NCBI RefSeq assembly: GCF_042310355.1 | Contig: NZ_JBHJMR010000003.1 | Coordinates: 62,001-126,000 of the forward strand | DNA: 64,000 bases | Reading direction: 5' to 3' | Origin: Wenzhouxiangella sp042310355 | GTDB taxonomy: Bacteria > Pseudomonadota > Gammaproteobacteria > Xanthomonadales > Wenzhouxiangellaceae | Shown here: piece by piece, positions 46,469 through 55,587 of the stretch | How the letters are laid out: each line of letters begins with the position of its first letter | Position numbering within the stretch: position 1 is the first letter of the stretch | Position numbers and translations under genes: made by a program | Notes under the pieces: model-generated | Database searches by the model: none | What the model saw: the letters and a program-made list of their open reading frames with translations, nothing else | What the model was told of the DNA's origin: nothing

Positions 46469-47364
46469 CAGAAGACATCGACACCGAGGTGGCTGCATTG
46501 GAGTCGGACAGCTCAATGGATTCGGGCGAAAGCCCCGGGCCGAGCGGCGACCATTGGCGCCGGCACGCCCTGCAGTGGGACAGTGTCGGGCCGCCATTGC
46601 GTCCGCATCGCGAAGACGTTGCGGTTGCAGAACAGCTGGTGCATCGGGCGTGTCGGATTGTCGGCGGCGGATCGATCCGGAACGCGCTTCTGGGCGTCAC
46701 CCCTGAACTCGCCGGCATGGCGTGGCCGCAAGGCAGCCGGCTCCTGCCGGTCGATCGCAGCGTCGCGATGATTCGTGAAATTCTGCCGCGCCGGGCTGCC
46801 GTGCCCATGATGCCGGTGTGCGCCAGCTGGCTGGAGCAGCCGCTTGGCGACGACAGCCTGGACTGCGTCGTCGGCGACGGCTGTTTCACGGTGCTCGAGA
46901 ACGTCGAGGCGCACCGCCGCCTGTGTCGAGAGCTCTGCAGGGTGCTTCGCCCCGGCGGCTGCTTCGTGATCCGCCTGTTTGTCCAATCGCCCGAGCGCGA
47001 GTCGCCCGCAGCCGTGTTCGATGACCTTGCGGCCGGGTCGATCGGCAGTTTTCACGTGTTCAAGTGGCGCCTGGCCATGGCGCTTCACGACAACCTGGAT
47101 GAAGGCGTTCCGGTCCGCGACATCTGGCGTCGCTGGGCTCAAGCCGGAGTGGCAGCCGAAGACCTGTCCGCTCGCCTGGGCTGGTCGCTCGACGCGATCC
47201 GCACCATCGAGGTCTACCGCGACAGCCCGGCCCGCTACACCTTTCCGACCCTCGAGGAGGCGCGCGAGGTGCTGGCAGAGACCTTCGAAGAGCTCGAGTG
47301 TCACGTTCCCGATTACGAGCTTGGCGATCGTTGCCCCAGCTTGCTGCTGCGTACGCCAGGCTGA
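46465..47364 (+). CDS. Class I SAM-dependent methyltransferase-like protein
   Basis: 299 aa from a TTG at 46465 overlapping the kinase stop. Rossmann methyltransferase pattern: LLGVTPELAGMAWPQGSRLLPVD (motif I region is altered from GxGxG) shortened here as LGVTPELAGM, SLDCVVGDGCFTVL (motif IV-like) and LCRVLRPGGCFVIRLF (motif VI). The C-terminal 100 residues are helical. The unusual motif I leaves SAM binding uncertain. It is followed after 6 bp by the CphA-like gene, and the two probably act on one substrate. Confidence 0.7.
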   Translation: MTEDIDTEVAALESDSSMDSGESPGPSGDHWRRHALQWDSVGPPLRPHREDVAVAEQLVHRACRIVGGGSIRNALLGVTPELAGMAWPQGSRLLPVDRSVAMIREILPRRAAVPMMPVCASWLEQPLGDDSLDCVVGDGCFTVLENVEAHRRLCRELCRVLRPGGCFVIRLFVQSPERESPAAVFDDLAAGSIGSFHVFKWRLAMALHDNLDEGVPVRDIWRRWAQAGVAAEDLSARLGWSLDAIRTIEVYRDSPARYTFPTLEEAREVLAETFEELECHVPDYELGDRCPSLLLRTPG

Positions 47365-47370
47365 TTGTTC

Positions 47371-49851
47371 ATGCGTGAGACCAGCTGTCTGACGTATGCG
47401 GGACCGAATCGGCGCAGCGACCTGACGGTGATCGAAAAGGCTTTCGCGCTCGAGCCGGCTGAATGGCAAGGGCTTGCCGGTTTCAGGTCCGCCGCGCGCC
47501 TGAGCCGCCGCCTGCAATCCATTCACCCGGCGCTGGCAGAAGAAGTCGCAGCGTACGAGAATTCTGTGGACGGAAGCGGGACCGAGGTCGGGCTGCTGGG
47601 GCATGTCTACGCCGGGCTCTGCATTTCGCTGCAACGAGCCGCCCGTCATCCGGTTGCGGAAGTCGGTGTGCTGGCAGCTGCTGCGAACGACTCCTTTCGC
47701 GTCTTCTTCGAATACGAAGCGCCCGATGTCGGCAGGGATGCCGCCGATATCGCGCAGGCCATCGTGGAATCCTTCCTCGACGAGGACCATCCAGAGGCGC
47801 CGGCTGGAGGGCGCTTCTCGGCCCTGACCGAACGCATCGATCGCTTTCTGGCGCAGGCAGTTGCGACGGCCATGCCGGCCGATACCCGGGCCATCCACGA
47901 CGCGGCCCGATCGTGCGGCATACCCTGCCTGCGCATGGACCGGCCACCGTTCCACCCGGTCGAAGGCGATTTTCGCATCCGGCCCAACGGCCTGCTTCGT
48001 CTCGGCTACGGCCATCGCCAGCACACGGTCGACGGCACCTTCTGTGTCAGCCGGTCGCAGCACGTGTTCGCGCTGGTTCGCGACCGTGAGGCCCTTTTCG
48101 GATGGCTCGCGGCGCGAGGCTTTTCCCTGCCCGGTGGTGAGAATGGAAGCTGGTTCGGGGCGACGCTGAAGGCGGCCCGGGCGGCGGATCGTCTCGGCTA
48201 TCCGGTCTGTCTGCGAACCAGCCAGCGTGGTCGCGTGGCCGCAGGGGCACGGCCGCTGGCCGATCGCGAAGCCGTGGTGCGGGAAGCGGGGTGGGCGCTG
48301 CAGTACAGTCCGCGAGTGCTGGTGCAGCCCTGGCTCGCGGGGACGACGCTCAGGGTTCTTGTTGCCGGACAGACCGCGATCGCGGTATTCGAGCGAATCG
48401 AAGCGGATGGTGACCACTGGCGGCGCGTGGACGGTCACGCCGATGCGCAGCGGCTGGCGCTCGAACTGGCCCGGTCGCTGGGTGTCGGCCTGGCGATGGT
48501 GACCCTCGTCCAGCCGGAACCCGGTCCTTCCATCGATGGTGCCGGCTCGGTGATCGACGTCGAGCTCGCGCCCGAACTCGATCGCGTTTTCTCTGCCGGT
48601 GACAGCGACCTGCAGCGAGCGGCGCGAGCATTCGTCGACTGGATCTTCCCGGATTCGGCCCGCGCCCGGATTCCCGTGATTGCCGTGACCGGCACCAACG
48701 GCAAGACAACCACCACGCGCATGCTCGAGCGCATCATGAGCGCCGCGGGGCACGCCACCGGGCTGGCTTGTTCCGACGGTTCCTACGTTGGCGGGACCAT
48801 GATCTCGGAGTTCGAGGACGGCTTTCTCCCCGGGCACCTGACCGTGCTCGACAACCCCGCCACGGAAGTGGCGGTGCTGGAAACGACGCGAGGCGGTGCA
48901 GGCAGCGCGGGCCTTGGATTCGATCGCTGCGATGTCGCTGTATGCCTCAATGTCACCGCCGACCATCTCAATGACTTCCTGGGTCTGCGCAGCGTGGCGG
49001 ACCTGGCGCGGCTCAAGCGCAGCATCCTCGAGCGGGCCCGCCGGGTCGTTCTCAACGCGGATGACGAGCAATGCCGCGCCATGATCGAGCCGCTGGGTGC
49101 GCGTGTGTCCGGCATGGTGTCGATGTCACGCTCGGCTGCGGAACTGCATGAGCTGTTCGGGCGGGCGGTCGCCGTCGGCGCGGTCGAGCTTCTCGATGGG
49201 CGTGAGTGGTTGGTGATCAGCGACAGCGGTCGCCGCGTCGCGGTGATTGCCGTCGACGATATCCCGATGGCGTTCGACGGCGCAGCCCGGCACAACGTGT
49301 CCAACGCGCTCAGCGCCGCGATGGTTGCCTGGCTGATGGATCAGTCGGCCGAGACGATTGCGGCCGGCCTGCGCGGGCTGCAGGCCGGCTTCGAGACAAC
49401 GCCGGGTCGGCTCAATTTCTTCCGGGAATTGCCCTTCGACGTCTGCGTGGACTTTGCCCACAATCCCGACGGCGTCAGCGCGCTTGGCCAGTTCGTGGAT
49501 CGGCTTTCGGTCACGGGCCGGTGCATTGTCTGCCTTTCATGCAACAACAAGAACGAGGATGATTTCATTCGCGAGACTGCCGGGGCGGCGGCGGGCCACT
49601 TCGACCACTACGTCTGCAAGAACTTCGGCAAGATATTCGATCGCGCCCCCGGTGACGGACCGCGTTTGTTGCGCGAAGGCCTGCTTGCAGCCGGCGTGTC
49701 GCCGGGTGCCGTGACTTGCGTGGAAGGCAGCGAGGAGGAGGGCGTGGAAGCGGCGCTCGGGATGGGCCGCCCGGGCGACCTGGTCGTGATCGTGGGCGGG
49801 AAGCGGCGGCAGGCTTTGTGGCGCTTAATCAACGACTGGCCCGGTGGCTGA
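47371..49851 (+). CDS. Cyanophycin-synthetase-like protein with degenerate ATP-grasp domain
   Basis: 826 aa from the ATG at 47371. Architecture follows CphA: N-terminal domain (AGPNRRSDLTVIEKA, about 1-160), ATP-grasp region (about 200-420) and Mur-ligase region (about 430-826) with intact VTGTNGKTTTTRML, DFAHNPDG and VVIVGGKRR. In the ATP-grasp part the expected Lys (VVVKP) is Arg (VCLRTS), the glycine-rich loop is lost (SQRGRVAAGA) and the metal motif VEVNAGPG is DVELAPEL. These comparisons are from memory of the family. The ATP-grasp site is therefore probably inactive, and the Mur-ligase site the working one. Product unknown. Confidence 0.78.
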   Translation: MRETSCLTYAGPNRRSDLTVIEKAFALEPAEWQGLAGFRSAARLSRRLQSIHPALAEEVAAYENSVDGSGTEVGLLGHVYAGLCISLQRAARHPVAEVGVLAAAANDSFRVFFEYEAPDVGRDAADIAQAIVESFLDEDHPEAPAGGRFSALTERIDRFLAQAVATAMPADTRAIHDAARSCGIPCLRMDRPPFHPVEGDFRIRPNGLLRLGYGHRQHTVDGTFCVSRSQHVFALVRDREALFGWLAARGFSLPGGENGSWFGATLKAARAADRLGYPVCLRTSQRGRVAAGARPLADREAVVREAGWALQYSPRVLVQPWLAGTTLRVLVAGQTAIAVFERIEADGDHWRRVDGHADAQRLALELARSLGVGLAMVTLVQPEPGPSIDGAGSVIDVELAPELDRVFSAGDSDLQRAARAFVDWIFPDSARARIPVIAVTGTNGKTTTTRMLERIMSAAGHATGLACSDGSYVGGTMISEFEDGFLPGHLTVLDNPATEVAVLETTRGGAGSAGLGFDRCDVAVCLNVTADHLNDFLGLRSVADLARLKRSILERARRVVLNADDEQCRAMIEPLGARVSGMVSMSRSAAELHELFGRAVAVGAVELLDGREWLVISDSGRRVAVIAVDDIPMAFDGAARHNVSNALSAAMVAWLMDQSAETIAAGLRGLQAGFETTPGRLNFFRELPFDVCVDFAHNPDGVSALGQFVDRLSVTGRCIVCLSCNNKNEDDFIRETAGAAAGHFDHYVCKNFGKIFDRAPGDGPRLLREGLLAAGVSPGAVTCVEGSEEEGVEAALGMGRPGDLVVIVGGKRRQALWRLINDWPGG

Positions 49852-49907
49852 ACGGCCCGTTGCGCTCGCCACGGGTTGCTCGCGATTTCGGGTATCCTGC
49901 CGCCATC

Positions 49908-50711
49908 ATGTCTGAACGCAACGCCATCGAGAGACTGATCGACATCATGGCGCGCCTGCGCGATCCCGAGCGCGGCTGTCCCTGGGATGTCGAGCAGACC
50001 TTCCGCACGATCGCCCCCTACACGGTCGAGGAGGCGCACGAAGTGGCCGACGCCATCGAGCGCGAGGACTTCGACGACCTGCGCGACGAGCTCGGCGACC
50101 TGCTGTTCCAGGTGGTCTTCCACGCCCGCATGGCCGAGGAGCGGTCGCTGTTCGACTTCGACGATGTCGCCGAGGCCATTTCCGACAAGCTGGTCCGCCG
50201 CCACCCGCACGTCTTCGGTGACGCGTCCTTCGACAGCGTTGAGCAGCAGAGCGCCAGTTGGGAGGCGATCAAGGCCGCCGAGCGGGCGGAAAAGGGGCAG
50301 GCCGACGAGAGTGCACTCGACGGCGTCTCGCGCGGGCTGCCGGCGCTTCGCCGCGCGGTCAAGCTGCAAAAGCGCGCTGCCCGGGTTGGGTTCGACTGGC
50401 CCGGGCCCGATCCGATCTTCGACAAGCTGCACGAGGAAGCCGAGGAGCTGCGGGCTGCGCTCGCCAAGGCCGACGACGACAACATCGAGGAAGAGATCGG
50501 CGACTTGCTGTTCGTGATCACCAACCTGGCGCGCAAGCTCGACGTCGACCCCGGCGCGGCGCTACGGCGCTGCAACCAGAAGTTCGAACGCCGATTTCGC
50601 GGCATGGAAGCGATGGCGCGGGAGCGGGCGGTGGACCTGGCCGATCTCGACCACGACGAACTCGAGGCCGTCTACGAAGCCGCCAAGGCCCGGCTGGGCA
50701 AGAAGGGCTGA
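49908..50711 (+). CDS. mazG: Nucleoside triphosphate pyrophosphohydrolase MazG
   Basis: 267 aa from the ATG at 49908. Two MazG repeats: RDPERGCPWDVEQTF, EEAHEVADAIE and ELGDLLFQVVFHA, then HEEAEELRAALAK with EEIGDLLFVITNLAR. The EExxE/ExxD metal-binding pattern is present in both. Hydrolyses NTPs and dNTPs, including (p)ppGpp-related or aberrant nucleotides. A TATCCT box close to the start suggests a short leader. Confidence 0.94.
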   Translation: MSERNAIERLIDIMARLRDPERGCPWDVEQTFRTIAPYTVEEAHEVADAIEREDFDDLRDELGDLLFQVVFHARMAEERSLFDFDDVAEAISDKLVRRHPHVFGDASFDSVEQQSASWEAIKAAERAEKGQADESALDGVSRGLPALRRAVKLQKRAARVGFDWPGPDPIFDKLHEEAEELRAALAKADDDNIEEEIGDLLFVITNLARKLDVDPGAALRRCNQKFERRFRGMEAMARERAVDLADLDHDELEAVYEAAKARLGKKG

Positions 50712-50781
50712 GCGGCCGTCCGCCCCAGCCGCCGTGCTAATCTGCTCCGGCGACTGCAATTCCTGACCCTGGGAGCCGGGC

Positions 50782-53451
50782 ATGTCCATTCGCCATCTCG
50801 ATCGGATGTTCCGACCGCGTTCGGTCGCGGTCTTCGGCGCCTCCGATCGACCGGGAAGCATCGGCCAGGCCGTGTTCGCCAACCTGCTCGACGGCGGGTT
50901 CGAGGGCGGTCTCTACCCGGTCAACCGGCGGCATCGCGAGGTTGCCGGGCGCGCGGTGTTCCGCAAAGCCAAGGACCTGCCGGAAGTGCCCGACCTGGGC
51001 GTGATCTGCACGCCGCCGGAGACCGTGCCGGGCCTCATCGAAGACCTCGGCGCGTTTGGTACGCGCGCGGCGGTGATCATCACCGCCGGCTTCGACGAGG
51101 CGAGCGCGGACGCCGGTCGCGATCTCGCCGCCGAAATGCTCGAGCACGCCGGCCGCCACGGGCTGCGCTTCCTGGGGCCCAATTGCGTCGGGCTGATGGT
51201 GCCGGGCCAAGGGCTCAACGCCAGCTTCGCGCCGGGCCGGCCGGCTCCGGGGCGCCTGGCATTCGTCACGCAGTCGGGCGCCCTGGCCACGACAGTGCTC
51301 GACTGGGCGGCCGAACGCGAGATCGGCTTTTCCGCCTTCGTCTCCCTCGGCAACGGACTGGACGTCGACCACGGCGACGTCATCGACTACCTGGGCTCGG
51401 ACGCCCGCACGCGATCGATCCTGCTCTACATGGAAGCGCTCACCGACGGGCGAAAGTTCATGTCGGCCGCGCGGGCGGCCTCGCGCAACAAGCCGCTGGT
51501 GGTGGTCAAGTCCGGCCGCGCGCCCGCGGGTGCGAAGGCCGCCGCCTCGCATACCGGGGCGCTGGCCGGGCGCGATGAAGTCTATGCCGCGGCCATCCGC
51601 CGCGCCGGTGCGCTGCGCGTGTACGGCATCGAGGACCTGTTCCGCGCGGCCGAATTCCTGGCCCGGGTGCGTCCGCACGACGGCAATCGCCTGGCCATTC
51701 TCACCAACGGCGGTGGGCCGGGCATCCTCGCCACCGACGAGCTGGTTCTCAACGGCGGCGAGCTGGCCGAGCTCGAAGCCGACACCCTGGCGCGGCTCGA
51801 CGAGGTGCTGCCGCGCAACTGGTCGCACGGCAACCCGGTCGACATCATCGGCGACGCCAGCGCGCAGCGCTACCAGTCGGCCCTGGCGATTCTGGCCGAG
51901 GCGGCGGAAGTCGACGCCGTGCTGATCGTGCACGCGCCCACCGCGATGGCGGGCAGTCGCGAGATCGCCGAGGCCCTGGCGCCGCAGGCCGCGAAACTGG
52001 CCAAGCCCGTTTTCGGCTGCTGGCTGGGTGGTGCGTCCGCGCGCGAGGCCTACGAGGCCTTCGCCGCCGCCGACCTGCCCGGGTTCCTGTCGCCGGGCGA
52101 CGCCGTGGCCGCCTTCCTGACGCTGCAGGAGTACCGGGCCAACCAGGTCGCCCTGATGGAAACGCCGCCGGAAATGCCGACTTCCGCGCGCATGGATCCC
52201 GAGTCGGTGACGGTGATTCTCGAGCGCGCGCGGCGCGAAGCGCGCACCTGGCTGAGCGAGGTCGAGGCCAAGTGCGTGCTCGCCGCCTACGGCATCCCGG
52301 CGGTCGAGACCCGCCGGGCCGGGTCGCCCGAGGAGGCCGCCCGCCTGGCCGCGGAGATCGGCTTCCCGGTGGCGCTGAAAGTCATCTCGGCCGATATCAC
52401 GCACAAGTCCGATGTCGGCGGCGTGGTGCTGGATCTCGAATCCGAGCAGTCGGTGCGCGAGGCCGCCGGCGGTATCGCGAGACGGGTCGAGCAACTGGCT
52501 CACGCCCGGCTCGACGGTTTTTCGGTGCAGAAGATGCTGCGTCGGCCCGACAGCGTCGAATTGATCGTCGGGGCCAGCACCGATCCGGTCTTCGGCCCGG
52601 TCATGCTCTTCGGCAGCGGTGGCACGGCGGTCGAGGTCGTCGGCGACACGATCATCGGGCTGCCGCCGCTGAACATGAGCCTGGCGCGGCAGATGATCGA
52701 TCGAACCCGCGTGTCGAAGCTGCTGGCCGGCTACCGCGGCCACCCGGCGGCGCGGGCCGACCTGGTCTGCGATGTGCTGGTGCGCGTTGCACGCCTGATG
52801 ACCGATCTGGACATGGTCGAGTCGATCGACATCAATCCCCTGCTGGCCGACGACGAGGGCGTGGTCGCCCTGGACGCAAGGGTGCAGCTGAGAAGCGCCG
52901 ACGCCGGCCCGAGAACCCGCCCGGCCATCGCGCCGTATCCGACCCACCTGATCGAGCGCGTGCCCTTTGCCGACGGCGAGATCACCCTGCGACCGATCCG
53001 GCCCGAGGACGAGCCGGCCCATCGCGACTTCTTCAACAGCCTGGCGGCCGAAGACATCCGGTTCCGCTTTTTCGGGGTGATTCGCGAGCCCGAGCACACG
53101 CAACTGGCCCGCTTCACCCAGATCGATTACGAGCGCGAAATGGCGTTCATCGCCGTCGACGAGGATGGCCGTACGCTCGGCGTTGCGCGCATTGCCCTTG
53201 ATTCGGTCGGGCACCGGGCCGAGTTCGCGGTTGTCGTACGTTCGAACATCAAGGGACGCGGCCTGGGCCGCATCCTGCTGTCGCGACTGATTCGCCACTG
53301 CCGCGAGACCGGTGTGCGTGAAGTCGTCGGGCAGGTGTTGCAGCACAATACGCGCATGCTCGGCCTCTCGCGCGATCTCGGTTTTCGTGTCGAGCCCGCC
53401 GACGAGGACGGCATTCACGAAGTCATACTGGATCTGTCGGAACAACAGTGA
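50782..53451 (+). CDS. Acyl-CoA synthetase (ADP-forming)-GNAT fusion, protein acetyltransferase Pat/YfiQ type
   Basis: 889 aa (GGGAG upstream). Order: CoA-binding domain (SVAVFGASDRPGSIGQ, 10-120), succinyl-CoA-synthetase-like domains (LGPNCVG, VTQSGALA, SHTGALAGRDE), ATP-grasp (about 480-700, VALKVISADITHKSDVGGV), then a C-terminal GNAT acetyltransferase (about 735-889, RSNIKGRGLGRILLSRLI). Matches Pat/YfiQ, which acetylates lysines of acetyl-CoA synthetase and other enzymes. The SHTGA site is intact, so CoA-ligase activity cannot be excluded. Confidence 0.88.
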   Translation: MSIRHLDRMFRPRSVAVFGASDRPGSIGQAVFANLLDGGFEGGLYPVNRRHREVAGRAVFRKAKDLPEVPDLGVICTPPETVPGLIEDLGAFGTRAAVIITAGFDEASADAGRDLAAEMLEHAGRHGLRFLGPNCVGLMVPGQGLNASFAPGRPAPGRLAFVTQSGALATTVLDWAAEREIGFSAFVSLGNGLDVDHGDVIDYLGSDARTRSILLYMEALTDGRKFMSAARAASRNKPLVVVKSGRAPAGAKAAASHTGALAGRDEVYAAAIRRAGALRVYGIEDLFRAAEFLARVRPHDGNRLAILTNGGGPGILATDELVLNGGELAELEADTLARLDEVLPRNWSHGNPVDIIGDASAQRYQSALAILAEAAEVDAVLIVHAPTAMAGSREIAEALAPQAAKLAKPVFGCWLGGASAREAYEAFAAADLPGFLSPGDAVAAFLTLQEYRANQVALMETPPEMPTSARMDPESVTVILERARREARTWLSEVEAKCVLAAYGIPAVETRRAGSPEEAARLAAEIGFPVALKVISADITHKSDVGGVVLDLESEQSVREAAGGIARRVEQLAHARLDGFSVQKMLRRPDSVELIVGASTDPVFGPVMLFGSGGTAVEVVGDTIIGLPPLNMSLARQMIDRTRVSKLLAGYRGHPAARADLVCDVLVRVARLMTDLDMVESIDINPLLADDEGVVALDARVQLRSADAGPRTRPAIAPYPTHLIERVPFADGEITLRPIRPEDEPAHRDFFNSLAAEDIRFRFFGVIREPEHTQLARFTQIDYEREMAFIAVDEDGRTLGVARIALDSVGHRAEFAVVVRSNIKGRGLGRILLSRLIRHCRETGVREVVGQVLQHNTRMLGLSRDLGFRVEPADEDGIHEVILDLSEQQ

Positions 53452-53479
53452 ACCCGCTCAATCAGCAAGAGGAATGGAA

Positions 53480-53860
53480 ATGCCCCGACGATTGATGGCC
53501 GGCCTGCTCCTGGGCTTGATCATGCCCCTGGGGCAGGCTTTTGGAGAAGAAACGCTCGAAGGCGTCGTCCAGAGCGTGCAATTGCTCGACGCCTCGCAGC
53601 TCGGTGGCGGCGATCACCTGGTGCTCGTGCTCGAAGGCGGACAGGGCTTCAGCCTGCCCGGGCAGCGCAGCCTGCCGGTGGGGGCCGGAGTCCGCGTGGC
53701 GGTGGGGTACATCCCGGCCGGCGAGGGCGAAGACATGCCGGAAGCCTGCAGCGTGCGCGTCGTTGCCGTGCCGATCGAGCGCGACGGCGAGGCGGTCATG
53801 CAGGAGGCGGAGCGGCCGTTCGAGGTCTACCGCAACGAATCGGAGGGTTCGGACTGTTGA
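53480..53860 (+). CDS. Small exported protein, unknown
   Basis: 126 aa. The ATG at 53480 has AAGAGGA six bases upstream; the ATG at 53474 overlaps that site. Signal peptide MPRRLMAGLLLGLIMPLGQA, then a short beta-rich domain (LEGVVQSVQLLDASQ, VGAGVRVAVGYIP) resembling OB-like or SH3-like barrels of outer-membrane glycine-zipper protein partners. Contains one Cys pair (EACSVR, SDC). Function unknown. The tRNA-Lys promoter overlaps its stop. Confidence 0.7.
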   Translation: MPRRLMAGLLLGLIMPLGQAFGEETLEGVVQSVQLLDASQLGGGDHLVLVLEGGQGFSLPGQRSLPVGAGVRVAVGYIPAGEGEDMPEACSVRVVAVPIERDGEAVMQEAERPFEVYRNESEGSDC

Positions 53861-53885
53861 GCGCCCGGCCATGTGGGGGTATCAT
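53857..53885 (+). promoter_or_regulatory. tRNA-Lys promoter
   Basis: -35 TTGAGC (53857-53862), 17-bp spacer, -10 TATCAT (53880-53885). The tRNA begins 16 bp downstream. Confidence 0.65.
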
Positions 53886-53901
53886 ACGCGGCTCGCTTTT
53901 C

Positions 53902-53976
53902 GGGCCGTTAGCTCAATGGTAGAGCAGTAGGCTTTTAACCTATTGGTTGAAGGTTCGAGTCCTTCACGGCCCACCA
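53902..53976 (+). tRNA. tRNA-Lys (anticodon TTT)
   Basis: Complete cloverleaf: acceptor GGGCCGT with ACGGCCC, D-arm GCTC/GAGC, anticodon loop CTTTTAA (anticodon TTT at 53934-53936), T-arm GAAGG-TTCGAGT-CCTTC and encoded CCA end (53974-53976). The following gene starts 22 bp later. Confidence 0.98.
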
Positions 53977-53998
53977 TTCCTTTCCCAGGCCATAGACC

Positions 53999-54646
53999 AT
54001 GGCTGACTCGCGCACGCCCCGGACTTCGCAGGCCGGACCGCACCGGCGGCTCGGCGAGACCGTGTCGCGCCATTTGCGCCACCGATGGCAGTCGCCGATT
54101 CACGACTACAGCCTGCAAGCCTTCGCTCGACTGGCCGAATCGCGCGATCCTGATCGCCCGCTGGTGCTGGATTCCGGATGCGGCACGGGCGAATCCACGG
54201 CGCGGCTGGCGCATGCGCACCCCGACTGCCTGGTCGTTGGCGTCGACAAGAGCCTGGCCCGCCTGGGCAAAGCGCCGGAACGGCCGGCCAATGCCCGCCT
54301 GGTCCGCGCCGAACTCGCCGATATCTGGCGTTTGATGGGAGAGGCCGGCTGGCGGCCCGCGCATCACTACCTGCTCTATCCCAATCCCTGGCCCAAACCC
54401 GGTCATCTCAAGCGCCGCTGGCACGGTCATCCGGCATTTCCCGACTTGTTGGCCCTGGGCGGCCGGCTGGTGCTGCGCAGCAACTTCGAGCTCTACGTCG
54501 ATGAGTTCGCGCGCGCCCTGGCGCTGGCGGGAGTCGTTGACGTGAAAGTGGTATCTTTTCAGGTTGACGAGCCGGTCAGTCCGTTCGAGCGCAAGTACGC
54601 GCAAAGCGGGCACCGGTTGTTCCAACTCACGGCAATACTGGAGTGA
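53999..54646 (+). CDS. TrmB-like SAM-dependent methyltransferase
   Basis: 215 aa. SAM motif LVLDSGCGTGESTARLA, the acidic GVDKSLARL and the TrmB signature YPNPWPKPGHLKRRWHGH, where TrmB enzymes have DPWPKKRHxKRR. The catalytic-region ending SPFERKYAQSGHRLF also matches tRNA (guanine46-N7) methyltransferases. Whether this is the true TrmB or a paralogue cannot be decided here. Confidence 0.82.
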   Translation: MADSRTPRTSQAGPHRRLGETVSRHLRHRWQSPIHDYSLQAFARLAESRDPDRPLVLDSGCGTGESTARLAHAHPDCLVVGVDKSLARLGKAPERPANARLVRAELADIWRLMGEAGWRPAHHYLLYPNPWPKPGHLKRRWHGHPAFPDLLALGGRLVLRSNFELYVDEFARALALAGVVDVKVVSFQVDEPVSPFERKYAQSGHRLFQLTAILE

Positions 54647-54650
54647 CACC

Positions 54651-55451
54651 ATGAATGCACTGCGTGCAAGCAGTCTCGCGATTTCGGCCCTGATGCTGGC
54701 CGTCCCGGCCCTGGCCGACGAAAAACTCAAGCGCATCATCGAAAGCGACGAGCGCCCGGCGGCCGAGGCCGAGCGCGACCAGTACCGCAACCCCTACGAG
54801 ACGCTGACCTTCTTCGGCATCGAGCCGGACATGACCGTGGTGGAAATCTCACCCGGAGGCGGCTGGTACACCGAGATCCTGGGGCCGTACCTGGCCGAGG
54901 CGGGCCAGCTGGTGGCGGCCCACTGGAACATGGACAAGGAAGACGCGCCGAGCTACTACGAGCCCGGCATGGCGACCTATCGGGAACGGATTTCGGCCGA
55001 GCGCTTCGGCGAGGTGGAGGTCATCGCCTTCGACCCGCCCGAGATGCTCGACCTGGGTGAACCCGGCTCGGCCGACATGGTGCTGACCTTCCGCAACGTG
55101 CACAGCTATGCCGGCGACGACACCTTCCGCGATGTGGCCGAGGCGGCCGCCGAGGTCCTCAAGCAAGGCGGCGTGTTCGGCGTGGTCGGCCACCGCCTGC
55201 CCGAGGACGCCGAGAGCAATCCGCGCACCGGCTACGTCAAGCAAAGCTGGGTGGTGGGCATCGCCGAATCCTCCGGCTTCGTGCTCGAAGAGGCGGCCGA
55301 GATCAACGCCAACCCGGACGACACCGCCGACCACCCCAACGGCGTGTGGACCCTGCCCCCGAGCCTGCGCGTGCCCGAGGGCGAGGATGAAGAAAAGTAC
55401 CGGGAGATCGGCGAAAGCGACCGCTTCACCCTGAAATTCGTCAAGCGTTGA
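54651..55451 (+). CDS. Exported methyltransferase-fold protein
   Basis: 266 aa from the ATG at 54651, 4 bp after the TrmB-like gene. Signal peptide ending VPALADE. Mature part keeps a class I methyltransferase fold (TVVEISPGGGWYTEILGPYLA, then VLKQGGVFGVVGHR), a family seen as secreted proteins in Proteobacteria. SAM is not normally available in the periplasm, so activity there is doubtful. Role unknown. Confidence 0.78.
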   Translation: MNALRASSLAISALMLAVPALADEKLKRIIESDERPAAEAERDQYRNPYETLTFFGIEPDMTVVEISPGGGWYTEILGPYLAEAGQLVAAHWNMDKEDAPSYYEPGMATYRERISAERFGEVEVIAFDPPEMLDLGEPGSADMVLTFRNVHSYAGDDTFRDVAEAAAEVLKQGGVFGVVGHRLPEDAESNPRTGYVKQSWVVGIAESSGFVLEEAAEINANPDDTADHPNGVWTLPPSLRVPEGEDEEKYREIGESDRFTLKFVKR

Positions 55452-55587
55452 TGCCATCGAGAACAGTATGAATTGAAGTTCCGGTCGGGGTGCAGCCCCG
55501 ATCCGGGACCGCTCCGACGAATTGGCCGGGACGACAGACCGGCGTACACTCTGGTTTCGTGTTGGATCGCAAACGGAGCCGAGTGCC

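Noticed and set aside
46513..49071. 852-aa open frame on the minus strand
   Set aside because: Antisense to the methyltransferase and CphA-like genes; no domain and no start site.
50737..53445. 902-aa open frame on the minus strand
   Set aside because: Antisense to the Pat-type protein; shadow frame.
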